A stretch of DNA of 64,000 nucleotides from Piliocolobus tephrosceles (lineage: Eukaryota > Chordata > Mammalia > Primates > Cercopithecidae): the NCBI RefSeq assembly GCF_002776525.5, contig NC_045438.1, positions 146,484,095 through 146,548,094 on the forward strand, in the 5' to 3' direction. Within the stretch, counting starts at the first letter, position 1, and each line of letters begins with the position of its first letter. Positions 11,131 through 22,821 of this stretch are shown one piece after another. Under the pieces are notes generated by a model, which was not told the DNA's origin, did no database searches, and saw only the letters and a program-made list of their open reading frames with translations. The translations under genes were made by a program, and so were the position numbers.

Positions 11131-14100
11131 ACATTGGGACCAAAACCTGGGACAGACAACAGCTATAGATTCAGGATTCAAAAAGATTTTGACAAGCAGA
11201 AGCGAGGAGCAATATCTGATAAATAACTTCAAATAGATTCCCAGTGTGCCCATATAGGTAACATTTTGTCCCCAAGGATGTCCTGAAACATTCAGCTCAA
11301 TATGATGTGTGAGATGGTACATTCACTAATACAACCAGGCTGTGCTACATATCTAGAATAAAAAGGATCATAGTCTCCCCCAACTCTTGTCACGACACAC
11401 CTGGGTAAAGAGGTTCACCCATTAGATGTGATCTTTAAGAGCCTTTCCTGCTCTGGGGTAGCATTATTCTAGTACAAGGCATAGGATGGTTTAAATGAAG
11501 CTGTTTTGAGAGGAAATGCTCACAGCTTGGTCATGTAACCATCACAGAACTATACAAGAAAATAGATCACAGAGCCTGAAATCCAGAATTCCAAGTTTTA
11601 GAGTTTATGCAGTAGTCAGTCGTAAATTTTAAAAAACAACAATATTCACAGTAGTGATAAAGAAATACAATTTTCTCTTTCCTAGTGTTATATTAGTCCA
11701 GATTCCCCAAACACAGGAGAAGCATCTGTCAAAAGTGTCCTGCTGCTTGGAATACAATATGGAAAACCCAAGGACATTTCTGACATAAGGAGGTAGGAAT
11801 GGTGATGTCACCCCAGGCTTTCAACTGGCTGGAGCTTAGACCTCTCCTTCCTCTTTAACTTCTCTCCAGTGAAGCTCTATCAAGCAGTACCTTGCCTGCT
11901 TCTCCCACCAGCTCTCCCACCACCTCTCTCCACCCACAGCTAGACACATGCAAGAAAGAGTCTGGTACAATAACAGGAGGGATCATGGAGGCAGCTTCTA
12001 GAACTTGTGAAACATCCTAAGAGGCCCATTCCTTGTTCTCATCCTGACCAGGTGCCAATCAAGTTTGGATTTCCAAGATCTAAGGCAAGAGGTATTCCAT
12101 CCAAGACAACCAAATGGAGGGTTATGGCAGCCTACCAAAACAATAAAAAATATAAATTCTCCAAATAGCAAAGGAAATCCATATTTAAGCATATGCTCAA
12201 CTTCCTATGCCAGTATCTTCTAAACTTGTAAAACTGTACGTGCCCTTTGATATCTAAATATCCTATTCTTGGTTCCACTTTTATATCAAGGTTTCTTCTT
12301 TCCAACTATATTCACAGATACTGAAGTTTCTGCCTCACAGTATCTTATCTTCAGAACTTTTAAAACCCACTTTACATGTCAGATGCCATCTTTTGCTTTT
12401 CTCATTTTAAAGTGTATCCTCATCTTCTATTTCTGACTCTTCCCACTAGTTTTCTCTTTCGCAGCTTCCTGTGATCAACACCAAAGGCGAAACGTATTAG
12501 GTAAACAGGCTGCCCCAGAGGGGAATGGAAGGGAAGAACTACTTAAATCAACACTACCAAACTCTGGTAGTCAAGGGTGTGTGGTATTTTTCCATGAGAT
12601 GTAGTCTAACAGCTTACACTGGAGCAGTTCAAATACCTCCTGCTAGTGGCATTGCAGCAGCTCCAGCCATATGTACCAGAGTCACCAGCCAATGCATCTG
12701 ATGCCAGGGAGAATCTGCAGTTTAATGAAATTCCCTACCAGTGCTGCAGACATACCCACAGCGTTATTTCATTTAACATCATATTAATGCATTTCAGGTC
12801 CTGAGTTTATGGCCTGTGCTGATTTTTTTGATGGCTGAGTTACGCCCACCAAGACAACATAACATCCAGACAGCAACCCCAAGGGCAATGTGAGGAGGAT
12901 TTTCTGATTATGTCATCAAACAGGAAACCTCAAGGAGACTCTGGGATTAATGCATTTTCCACTGGAGCTGAAAGCAGGCAGGATGTAGTCACTGGAAAGG
13001 AGAGAGGGAGGGAAAAACGTTGGTAGAGGTGGAGGTGGTGTTTTCCATATAACATTTAAAGAAATCACTCATATTTACTCACATCCTTAAGCCTCCAAGC
13101 AAATAAAGATTTTAAAACTTCAGTTGAATGTGGTAATAAGCAAGCTATATAAGCACTGGATATGAATGCACCCCACAAAGAGTTTCTCTAAACCATGGCA
13201 CCATTCTTGCTCCAGATGGCATGGAAAATAATTTATAAATGACAAAAGTTCAATGGGTGTACAGCAGCTGTTCAGTTTCAGCTCTTTGGCCACCCACTTC
13301 AGGAGAACTGAGAGCTTTCAATCAACTCTTGTCTCTCACAGGGCCTTCAAACAGCATCAGAACATGTGTACAATATGTTCTCAGAAAGTAGCTGGCCAAA
13401 TACGAAAGATTAGAAAATCAAGTGAAATAGAAAAGAGAAATACATTCCATTTTCCTCAAAGTCCCAAGCAAGAACTAAGAACAAAGAAAACCCAAACGTT
13501 GCGTAACCTTCTTTTTTTTTTGTTTTTTTGCATGTACACTCACAGCTTCCTTTGCCACAGAATGAGATCTAGAACTTCATCAGTGTTATTTTAATAGCAT
13601 ATAGTCAATATTTTCCTTGCCCACCTTCATTCACTCCTATAAACCCTTATGTTAAGAAAGCACTTCAGCTTAACCATGGGAAAACCGCTACTTAGAAACC
13701 ATGCATCTCCCATTTTATATATCTCTTCTGTTCCGAGCTGCCAAGCAAAACAAACAAATTTTAAAAGACCACCATACTGCAAAATAAACATTATCCTCCC
13801 ATTTTTTTCAAGAAGAGTTGCTCAGTTGCTGTTCAAGTCTTGATAAATCATTTGCAAAAAAGAGGTGAATAGAGATGATTATACTAACCTAATTATTCGG
13901 CTTGTTTAAAACCAAACCTATAAAACTAATGCAACCTAAATAATTTGCCACTTTCAGAAGAGCCAGTTTCAAGGATGGCAACTGCAGTAGGTAAGGTTAT
14001 AATTTAAGGAGAGAAAACTTTTAGGATAGTCAATGTTGCGAAGCCCATCTGCTACGTGGGCTCTCGGGCATGCACTCTTGATTGACTACAGAAGCTTTCT

Positions 14101-15498
14101 AAATTTTAGCCCAACCAGGTTTACATTGGATAGAAATGTGGAAGGATGATAAACAGCTGTCATCCTTTGTGAGCTCCCAAACACAGGAAGGCAAGATTAT
14201 ATCACAGGAGACGTGAACCCACCCACTCTCTCCTGCTTCAGCGTTTCTCTATAAATAGATCTCTTAAAGGAAGAGGCTCACTGGTGCCTATGCGGTGACT
14301 GTTTCTTCATGCTTATAATATACGTGGAGTCTGGTTACAAAAAGGGGGACAGAATCAGAACAACATCTTAAAGAAGAAAACACTTCCTATTAAACCTTAC
14401 AGCAAACAATTTTAAATGAAGAAATTTATAATCATAAAAGACGTTAAAGAACAACCAGAGCTGGCTGAACACAAAATTGTTCTCCAAGTTCACATTCAAT
14501 TTCATGTAAGCCCTTGGTGGTGAGCCTTAGCCAGTCATTTTTTATTACCATTGAACTAACTGTGCAGTCTGTAAATGATCTTTCAAACACTGTTCTATTT
14601 GTCCATCAATGAAGGAGAAACATAAGAATTGGGAGAGAAAATTGGTCAATAATTATATGCTTGAAGGGAGCAAGATCAAGAGAAACATTAAAACCAATCA
14701 TCTTCCTTATTTTTTTTAAACATGTATATTTTCTGTACTTCCTGGCTGTTACTAGGAATAACAAATCAGCAATGCAGAGTAGAGTTCTTTTCAACAAGTA
14801 AAGGCATTTGGACATTTACCCAGAGCTGGGTAGTAGACAGAGAGATCTGGCAAGTGTTAAAATTATTCTCAAGATACTATGAGGATTAAATTTCATACTA
14901 AGAAAATTTTACTCACTGTGCAAAATATCTCTAGTTAAGCAAATTATTCAGAACTTGGGACTGAATACATTCAATAAAGCTGTCAAAAACACAAGGATCC
15001 ATTGTCTCTTCTTTTTGCCTCAAGGAACTTAGACAGACAGCCACCAGACGGGCTTGCTGAACTCCCTGCGGCCTTCAAGGGTGAATTTCTGTAGGACAAT
15101 CTCCTGACTACAAAATGAACTTAAACAAGTAGTTCTGTAACTTAAGACTCCCTGCCTTAGGATTTCTTTCTAAATTAGCTTGAGTTTGTGGCTGCTCTTT
15201 ATCTGGTCCACTCACCAGAGAAACAACAATCAAAACCAGTGAGTGCCACGGTCAGTGTATTTAATAGAATGATAGCTATTTAGAATACAGATTCTGAAAC
15301 CAGGTAAAGTTGGCAGCAACCAACACCGTTATATACACTAGAGCAAACACATAATATGTCGCTCTCCCAGAGTTTCCAAAGCACATTACGCATGCCGGAA
15401 CCTCTTCCAGCTATCAGATCTGGCTACCTTTTATGGCAATAACCCAATTCATACTGTTTTAACCCAAATGAACAGATTATCAAAAGCAGATCATTACA
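11131..15498. other. Long unique stretch, no gene or young repeat seen
   Basis: Over 4 kb without any Alu, L1 or LTR that I could recognise. No coding frame is convincing. Chance-level splice-like pairs exist (for example around 12474-12510, plus). Low repeat content and many TAAT-type AT cores would fit intronic or intergenic regulatory sequence, but nothing specific is shown. Confidence 0.45.
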
Positions 15499-15732
15499 AT
15501 GACCCTAGATCATCGCTGTCCTATAGAACTTTCTGCAGTGATGGAAACACTCTATATCTAGGATTTCCAGCCTGGTTGTCCCGAGCACCATGGAGCTATT
15601 AAACATTTGAACAGGGCTATTGTGACAGAGGAACTACATTTTTAGTTTTATCTATTGTCAATCAATTTTACTTTGAATTTAAATTCAAAGTAAATTGAAT
15701 TTACTTTGCACCATATTGGACAGAATAGCTCT
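15499..15732 (+). mobile_element. MER-type hAT-Charlie non-autonomous DNA transposon
   Basis: It starts near CGCTGTCCTATAGAACTTTC and ends near the inverted counterpart ATTGGACAGAATAGCTC. The middle holds the typical GAACAGGGCTATTGTGACAG-type block. Terminal inverted similarity supports a MITE of the hAT group. The subfamily is not assigned. Its first 138 bases recur at 16445-16582. Confidence 0.8.
15667..15694. repeat. Perfect 28-bp palindrome
   Basis: TTTACTTTGAATTT is followed directly by its exact reverse complement, with no spacer. It lies within the MER-type transposon, in the AT-rich centre that is partly self-complementary in this family. Confidence 0.97.
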
Positions 15733-16444
15733 AGGAGGCTAAATTAGTAGAGAACAAACAAACAAACAAAACCACCACTCGAATCCTGTTTCAAAACCAT
15801 TTTAAAATCTGGAATGGAAGAATAATTTTGAAACTGGAATTACAATTCAATTATAACAGACCAAACATGCAATGGGCTCTCAAAATCACTGAGACAGTAG
15901 CAGGGGGCAGTAATCTAAAGATGTCTGTGTTTTAAATCATTGTGTCATTTGATTTTCCACAAACTGGAATATTTTGCATATAATATTAGGCTCTTTTTAA
16001 AAAGGCCTAATTTTGAAAAAAAAAAGGCCCATTATTGAAAAAAAAACACGGGAATCAGGCTGTTCCATGAGTATTTTAGGAAGGAAAAGTACAATTGAAA
16101 AAATATTCATTTCACTCTATTGGTATTGCTCGCCCCTAATTTTAAGAATGAGAAGATGATAGAAAAGGCCTTTGTCTAGCACTTTACAATTTGCATTCTT
16201 GTGCCTTGATAGACATAACAGTGAGTTGATTTTGTCAGGTGTAAACAGTGTTTTCACACTTCTTATAGAAGTGTGCCTTCATTATTATTCAACATTTAAT
16301 TAAGTCATAACACCAGAAAAGATCTGGTAGTGAGTTTCAGCACCCATACTATCCATAGCTAATGACAAAAACAGAGTGTTGGATCTTGAACCTGTAAATA
16401 ATATTTCAAGCAGAAAATATGGTATTGATATAAAAGGACACAAC

Positions 16445-16582
16445 ATGACCCTAGATCATCACTGTCCAATAGAACTTTCTGCAGTGATGGAAACACTCTG
16501 TATCTAGGCTTTCCAGCCTGGCTGTCCCCAGCACCATGGAGCTACTAAACATTTGAACAGGGCTATTGTGACAGAGGAACTA
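16445..16582 (+). repeat. Direct duplicate of 15499-15636
   Basis: It aligns over 138 bases without gaps, with 7 mismatches by my count (about 95% identity). The repeat includes the flanking ATGACCCTAGATCATC upstream of the transposon end, so the segment was copied locally rather than inserted independently. Similarity stops abruptly at GAGGAACTA. Confidence 0.92.
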
Positions 16583-16599
16583 AAGAACCCAGGATTCAT

Positions 16600-16775
16600 G
16601 ATCAAATGGACAACTGAATTGTGGTCCTACAACTCTCTGTGTACAACTGTGAGGAACTCAATCTCGCTAAACCTCAGTTTTCTAATCTGAAAAATGGGGA
16701 TAATACTGACTTAATGTCAAGTAAATCCTGGATAGAGTGCCCTGCATAAAGCAAGCATATAATAAATGTGTGCTT
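16600..16775 (+). mobile_element. MIR SINE
   Basis: AACCTCAGTTTTCTAATCTG, AAAAATGGGGATAATACTGA and GCATATAATAAATGTG follow the MIR 3' half in sense orientation. Confidence 0.8.
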
Positions 16776-16849
16776 TAATAGGCACATTATAATAATAATA
16801 TCATTTTTGGTTATTGTGAGTTATAAAAACTCTGGGGCAATCACCATCC

Positions 16850-16950
16850 TTTTTTTTTTTCCCCCAGGCTGGAGTGCAATGGCGTGATCTTGGCTCACTG
16901 CAACCTCTGCCTCCTGGGATCAAGAGATACTCCTGCCTCAGCCTCCCACA
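16850..16950 (-). mobile_element. Alu fragment, internally deleted
   Basis: A T run is joined straight to CCCAGGCTGGAGTGCAATGG, so the roughly 20 bases normally between them are lost. It stops after CAGCCTCCCA. This is the only Alu piece between 9.2 and 22.5 kb. Confidence 0.88.
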
Positions 16951-17274
16951 CCATCCCATTTTTAAACCACTCTTGATCATAAATGGACAGATAAAATTCT
17001 ATTACTCAGGGGTTTTTTTTAACTTCTTTACCACAGGACTAGTGAGAGCTTTTGATGCATTTATTCCCTGATATTCAAGACACTGCTGTCATTAACACAG
17101 TAAGAAGGAAATAACCACTTCATTCAACAGTCTTTCCAATTCTTACAAACATGCTATCTTAATTTCCTCAGATGTTGTCAGACATAAGGTTTCTTTTGCA
17201 GGAGAGATTAATGAGGCAAGAAGCAGACATAAAGGCATAGACTCTAAAGAATTTTAAGCCGAAGGAAACTTACT

Positions 17275-17400
17275 TAAAGACCATCTAGTCTAATCCTCTA
17301 ATTTTGTTTTTTTGGAACCGAGGTCCTGGGAGGGTAAAATTGCTTGCCCTAAATTTCTGAAAATTCTATTCTAGTGCCCTGTCTTAAAATCTTGCATCAA
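17275..17400 (-). mobile_element. MIR-related fragment
   Basis: GACCATCTAGTCTAATCCTC, a diverged 'AACCGAGGTCC' and AAATTGCTTGCCCTAAATTT recall the MIR-like block with GTCCAACCC, GAGGCCCAGAG and GACTTGCCCAAGG. Weakly preserved. Confidence 0.5.
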
Positions 17401-17666
17401 AAGGTGACATCAAGATATACTTTGGGTTCAGTGGTTCTGTGATCCCGATATCTGTTTCCTGGGGCTTTTAAACTGATGATGGCAATAATGAAATAATAGA
17501 AAACTATAATGTATATGCACAAAAACATGCATCACACACATTGGCTGCTCTTATTAAGTTTATATTATAAGTAAATGACGCAGATCAATAATTTGGATGA
17601 ACACATAGAAGAATATAAACTTTAGTAAAAAGCACACACACACACAAAGAATATAGAAGGATGGAT

Positions 17667-17694
<28 letters not shown>
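17667..17694. repeat. (CA)n microsatellite
   Basis: About 13 to 14 CA units, followed by ATATATA. Confidence 0.97.
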
Positions 17695-17699
<5 letters not shown>

Positions 17700-18111
17700 C
17701 GAGAAATCTGTTAGATGTTAAAGACAAATTCAAAACTTGTGATTTTATTGCTTTAATTTCCAAGCAATTGTTTTAGAAATTACACTTATATCCCTCTCTT
17801 ATTGTATTCAATGTAAATCTAAAACTACATTTGACGTGCTTTAAAACCAACAGGTTCTTTCTACTAAACAAGCTGATTCTTAAGAAAGTGTAGAATAAAG
17901 AAGTCAAAAATAGTTTTCTTACTTGTAAAGCTCCCTAAGGAAAAAGGTTTAAAGAGAATCTTGAAAACCACTGGCTAAAATATATTTCAGATATTATCAA
18001 TGATATTTTCTTATCTATTTGTCAATGTTTTCCATTTGCTGATTTGATTCAATTCCTGCCCATTCATCTTCTCATGGGAAAACAAAAACTTAAAAGCAGC
18101 TTTACATAAAG

Positions 18112-18112
<1 letters not shown>
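17700..18112. other. Unique DNA, nothing identified
   Basis: AT-rich spacer between two dinucleotide repeats. No repeat family or coding frame recognised. Confidence 0.4.
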
Positions 18113-18158
<46 letters not shown>

Positions 18159-18170
18159 TCTGTGTGTTGG
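18113..18170. repeat. (TG)n microsatellite
   Basis: About 22 TG units to 18157, then CTCTGTGTGT. Likely length-polymorphic. Confidence 0.97.
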
Positions 18171-18589
18171 TTTTGCTGACGGGCTTTGAGCCTTTCCCCA
18201 TCTTTCTTACCCTGTCTCTGGTAACAGGTTCTAGAGTGGTATTCAGATCACATTAGAAACCTCATTCTCCTTTCCTGCTATCTATTCCCAAATTTTAAAT
18301 GCATACTACTTTGGGCCATCATCAGTGAATGATGGAAAGAGTACATGCTTTAAAATCCAACAGACCTTTGAAACCAGCCATCCCCAACTATTAGCAGAAT
18401 AAAATAAATTTAAATTTTCTCTTGTAAAATACATGTATAATGTCATAGGATAATTGGATAATTAATTAGATAATACATAAAAAAAATCCAGTGCAACATA
18501 TAAAAGATAATACCCCCAAAAATGGCAAATATCATGATCATCTTCAGCAACAACTGGCGAGAGTTGCAATATTTACAGCAATGAAAGTT

Positions 18590-19140
18590 TAAAGAGGAAG
18601 AAAACAAAATTCCATCTTTAAGGGGCTTTCAAGCCAAGTGAAGAGGCCCAATCTACTCATCTGGAGATGAGGGGCAGTGCAAAGAAGACAGAGCCACCCA
18701 CCAAGTAAAGGGGATAGCAGAAAAGAGAAGCGTTCCAGAGGAAGGGGTGGTCACAGTTGGAGAAACCCTCTGGAGCAACCAGAACTTGAATTGTGAACTA
18801 AATTGCAAGTCAGGCTTGAATATACACGAGTGAGCAGGAGGGTCATTCCTGGCAGAGATGTAGCTGCAGCCTAAGCTAAAAGATGCGTCTTGTGGGTCTG
18901 GGTGAAGCAGGGTAAGTCTTCATGTAGGAATCATGACAGGCAACTAAGTACAATTCAGACTGGGCAAGCATTGAATGTCAAGCTAAGAAGTTCAAGCTTA
19001 TCCTTCAGTGGCTGGGGAAGCATTGAACATTTCTCAGCAGACAGCAATATATACACAGTGGTCACCGAGAAAGATTCAGTGGCAGGAAAATTTGAAGGTA
19101 GGGTGAGAAGAGAGGTGCTGAAGGAGTGGAGACCACAGTT
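18590..19140 (-). mobile_element. Diverged L2 LINE fragment(s)
   Basis: AGGGGCTTTCAAGCC, AAGCGTTCCAGAGGAAGG and TCAAGCTTATCCTTCAGTGG follow the complement of L2, where the same places read GGAGCTTACATTC, GCATTCCAGGCAGAGG and GATTTTATTCTGAGTG. Alignment is loose and the ends are approximate. Confidence 0.5.
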
Positions 19141-19859
19141 TTAACCTACACAGTGGGCGGGATCCATGTGCTATTTCACTCTGGTTGAACACACTAGACT
19201 GGAAATGAAAGGACGTACACAGTATACAAAGCAAATGCTTACTCTTTGTCCACTGAATCAGAGAAAAAATTGGTAAAGTGATGGTGCAGGCCTTCTTAGG
19301 GTTACACAGACAGGGAGGGAGGCACAGCCCAGAGAAGTAGGCTAGGAAGAGGTAGGGGCCAGGAGGAGGACAAGCAAGGTTTGAATCTGTGGTCAATCTC
19401 AAAGGATTAAAAGGCCTGTAAGCAGGATTATAAACAGGGATTAAGGTCCTGGTAATGGACAAGGCAGGTTGAGGCCTCAGCAGGGATCAGAGCCCAGCTA
19501 AAGAAAAGCCTAGGCCAAGAATGGGAGGGCTATAAGAACATATCATAAGAAAGTCTATCTCTATCTGATCCAGCAAAAACAAAAATTAGACTGTATATTA
19601 AGTTATTCAGGTCTTGCCTTACAATGATGATTCTTCTAGGTATAAAACGCAAGGGCCAATCAAGGTAGATATGGAGGTTCTCATCTCCTACACAGCTGTA
19701 TCTTCAGTTTTAGAAGATTCATCTCTTCCACTTCCTGCTACAGCCACTGTGTACCTAAATGGCTTAAGGGCTTGGCGCCTCTGTGTATGAAGCCTGAGTT
19801 CTGACTCATAAGTCTTCAAAAGATATCTAAGGCTGACTCCTTCATCCTAGGCTACAGCT

Positions 19860-20160
19860 GCAAAGAAGACAGACACATCCCTTGCTTTTGCAGAGCTTAC
19901 ATTCAAATGGGGAAAAGGACAGATTATTTTAAAAGTCAGGCAAACAAATGAAAGATAACGTCAGAGATAGATTTAAAAAGGCAAGAATATAAACGTGATA
20001 TGCTGGAGAGTATGGGGACAGAGCTGGGCAAGGCTATTTTGGATTGTGTAATCAAGAAGGTGAAATCTGAGCTGAGGGGAAAAAGAGCTCTGGGGACAAA
20101 CAGCAAGAAGGAGCTTATATTTCTGGAAAAGAAAGAAATCAGTGTTGAAAGAAATTACCA
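19860..20160 (-). mobile_element. L2 LINE 3' region
   Basis: CAGAGCTTACATTCAAATGG, GACAGATTATTTTAAAAGTC, AAGGCTATTTTGGATTGTG and GGTGAAATCTGAGCTGAGG match the complement of the L2 3' end in order. Confidence 0.75.
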
Positions 20161-20174
20161 TGGAGGGTAATACA

Positions 20175-20355
20175 ACATGAGCACCGATTACATGCCAGGC
20201 ACTGTGTGCGGCACTTGCATTCATTACGTCCTTCAGCCTCCAAACAAGCCATCAAGTTGTTACTGTTTATACTTGATAGAAGAACACAAATAGGTTCATA
20301 CAAGCTAAATAAGCTGCCCAAGGTGAACAGTTAACAAATGGTCACACCAGAGTCC
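20175..20355 (-). mobile_element. MIR SINE
   Basis: GATTACATGCCAGGCACTGT, CCTCCAAACAAGCC, AATAAGCTGCCCAAGG and AATGGTCACACCAGAGTCC keep the reverse MIR order. Confidence 0.8.
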
Positions 20356-20930
20356 TGGTAAGCTTTGGGCCAGAAGCTTGCAAGATGGCTGGATAAAAAG
20401 ACAGAGAGCAGGAGCCCAGGCCTGCTGGTGTAGCTGATGAGCCCTGCATTAAGGGACAGGAGCAGGAGCAGAAGAAAGGTATAAGCCTGTGTGATGCTAC
20501 AGGGCATTCACAAACAGGACTTGGTGGACTAGACATGGTGAGGGATTAGCTTATAAACCTGAGTGTGTTGCTAACACTTAGAGGAATGGAGAGTTCTAAA
20601 GGGGGTCTGGGTTTTAGCGAAAGACACTGAACTTGGGTTTTGATGTGTTGACCTGATGGGATCTAGGTAGACAGGGAACAGCTGGTTAAAGAACTCCCAA
20701 CAAGTGGGTAGAAATATGAAACTGAAATTCAGAAGAAAGGCTGACCCTTAAGATGTGGATCAGGAGTACCTTGGCCATATGGTGGATCAGCAGCATTTCT
20801 GTGTTTTCCTATAAGGTATAGTAGTATCCATGTTGGCTTCAAAAGCATACTTGTCTTTCTCCAACCTTCAGGAAACATGCAAGAATTCTCTCTGCCACCA
20901 TCAACATGACTAGCTCCAGAAACAGGCAGG
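20356..20930. other. Old-repeat-like DNA, probably L2 continuation
   Basis: The part around 20600-20720 (GGGTTTTGATGTGTTGACC, GGGATCTAGGTAGACAGG) faintly recalls L2 body sequence in reverse. No gene seen. Confidence 0.35.
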
Positions 20931-20988
20931 CAGGCGCGCACACGTGCACGCGCGCAGACACATACACACACACACACACACACACAGA
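20931..20988. repeat. (CA)n-rich microsatellite with CG steps
   Basis: GCGCGCACACGTGCACGCG followed by about 13 CA units. Alternating purine-pyrimidine with CG steps is a Z-DNA-prone composition. Confidence 0.95.
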
Positions 20989-21862
20989 GTGAATTTAGTT
21001 TTAAGTTAATGGCCCTACTACACAGACATACAGCAAAATGACATGTTATTTAGATTCAAATGCTCAGAGTTAAAATGCTATGAAATCATATGGGCTTTGA
21101 CTTTTTAATGTTATTCAATTGATGTCATTAAAGCAGAGGAATTAGTCTTGTAATTATTCCCTTATGAGTTCTGCTGTCTGTCTCAAAAAAAGAAAAAGCA
21201 CTCATTTCTGTCCCCAAACCAACTTATTTGGAGGAAAATTAGATGGGTTAAAGACAGCAAAAACCAAGTTTCAACATGCATGTGGGGAGAGGAAGAAAAT
21301 GCATGTCAATAATGCAGAATGCCCTGCCAGTCAATCTGAGCCGTGCCTTCCGTTTGGATTGTGTAGTCTGGCTGATGCAGCAGTGAGGATAGATCTTTTC
21401 TCTCCTGTTTTAGTGTGCTAGCCATTCTTAGCACCCTAACACTTCATTAACATGCTAATGTGTGACAATTATTTTGTGCAAGTACCACCATATCTATTTT
21501 TTTTAAAGTCACTATACACCACAGCCAGAATGCAGGACATAATTGCTAAAAAATGAACCAAAATGCTAACTCATGCCATTACTAATAAGAAAACAAAAAG
21601 CTGCTCAAGAGATTTTTTCCCCCCTTTCTGTCTTATGGCTTTGGCAGGTCAATCATTCTTTGTGCGATCATCACTGAAAAAAGAATCTGATTTGTCTGGA
21701 AGCATAAGCAAACCTTAACGTTAACTCTAGAAAGGTAAAGTTAGACAGTTCTCTCACTGTCTAACTCTGTAATCTTGAGCGAGTCATTCCTTATAATATT
21801 AAAACAACAACAACAACAACAAAAAACTAGTCCCTCACTGATGACTAGTTTTCTTATTTATA

Positions 21863-22092
21863 CAGGTCGAGTACCCCTTATCTGAAATGCTTGGGACCAG
21901 AAGTGTTCCAGATTTGGGATTTTTTTTAGATTTCAGAATATTTACGTTACCAGTTAAGCATCCCTAATGCAAAAATCCAAAATCCGAAATGCTCCAATGA
22001 GCATTTCCTTTGAACTTTATGTCAGCATTTAAAGAGTTTCAGGTTTTGGAGTATTTTAGATTTCAGGTTTTAGAATTAGGGATACTCAAAAT
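21863..22092 (+). mobile_element. Tigger-type (MER family) short DNA transposon
   Basis: GTCGAGTACCCCTTATCTG, GAAATGCTTGGGACCAGAAG and, at the other end, GAATTAGGGATACTCAA form inverted termini. The copy is internally deleted relative to the longer family members I know. The subfamily is not assigned. Confidence 0.75.
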
Positions 22093-22361
22093 GTTGCAGT
22101 CTCTGACATTATCTTTAAGATCTCTTCTAACATAAATATCCGCAATCAAAGGATATTACTACTTTAACAACGGCTATACCCTCAATTTTTATTTTAAAAT
22201 CATTTTATGGGTTGTGTATATTATTTGTCTTCATCTTCCATCGGCTTCAAGTATGAACAAGAACACCTGTACCTCTATGGAGAATCATTGAACTCTAATA
22301 AGCTACATGAAAGATGCTGAGATAAATTGAGAGATAGTGAAAGCTCCTAGATGGAATAACT

Positions 22362-22459
22362 TACCAAAAATATGTTAGTTCTTCAATTTTGATTTATAAA
22401 TTCAATAACATACCAAAAATATGTTAGTTCTTCAATTTTGATTTATAAATTCAATAATA
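22362..22459. repeat. 49-bp tandem duplication, two copies
   Basis: The unit starting TACCAAAAATATGTTAGTTC occurs twice head to tail with one visible difference at its end. It lies in the old LINE-1 ORF2 segment, where the family has this sequence once. Confidence 0.97.
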
Positions 22460-22526
22460 TTCCAATCAAAATTCAGTTATAGTTTGAAGAACTCATTAGA
22501 TTGCATTTATTTCAAAATTCATATAT

Positions 22527-22821
22527 GGCCAGACACAGTAGCTCACGCCTGTAATCCCAGCACTTTGGGAGGCCAAGACAGGCAGATCACTTGAGGTCAG
22601 GAGTTCAAGACCAGCCCGGCCAATACAGTGAAACCCCGTCTCTACTAAAAATACAAAAATTAGCCAGGCATAGTGGCATGCACCTGTAGTCCCAGCTACT
22701 CAGGAAGCTGAGTCAGGAGAATTACATGAACCAGGGAGGCAAAGGTTGCAGTGAGCCAAGATAACACTACTGCACTCCAGCCTGGGTGAAAAGTAAGACT
22801 CAGTCTCAAAAAAGAAAAAAA
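22527..22821 (+). mobile_element. AluS-type SINE
   Basis: Full length from GGCCAGACACAGTAGCTCAC to an A-rich tail. It is inserted in the sense direction into the old LINE-1. Confidence 0.95.
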
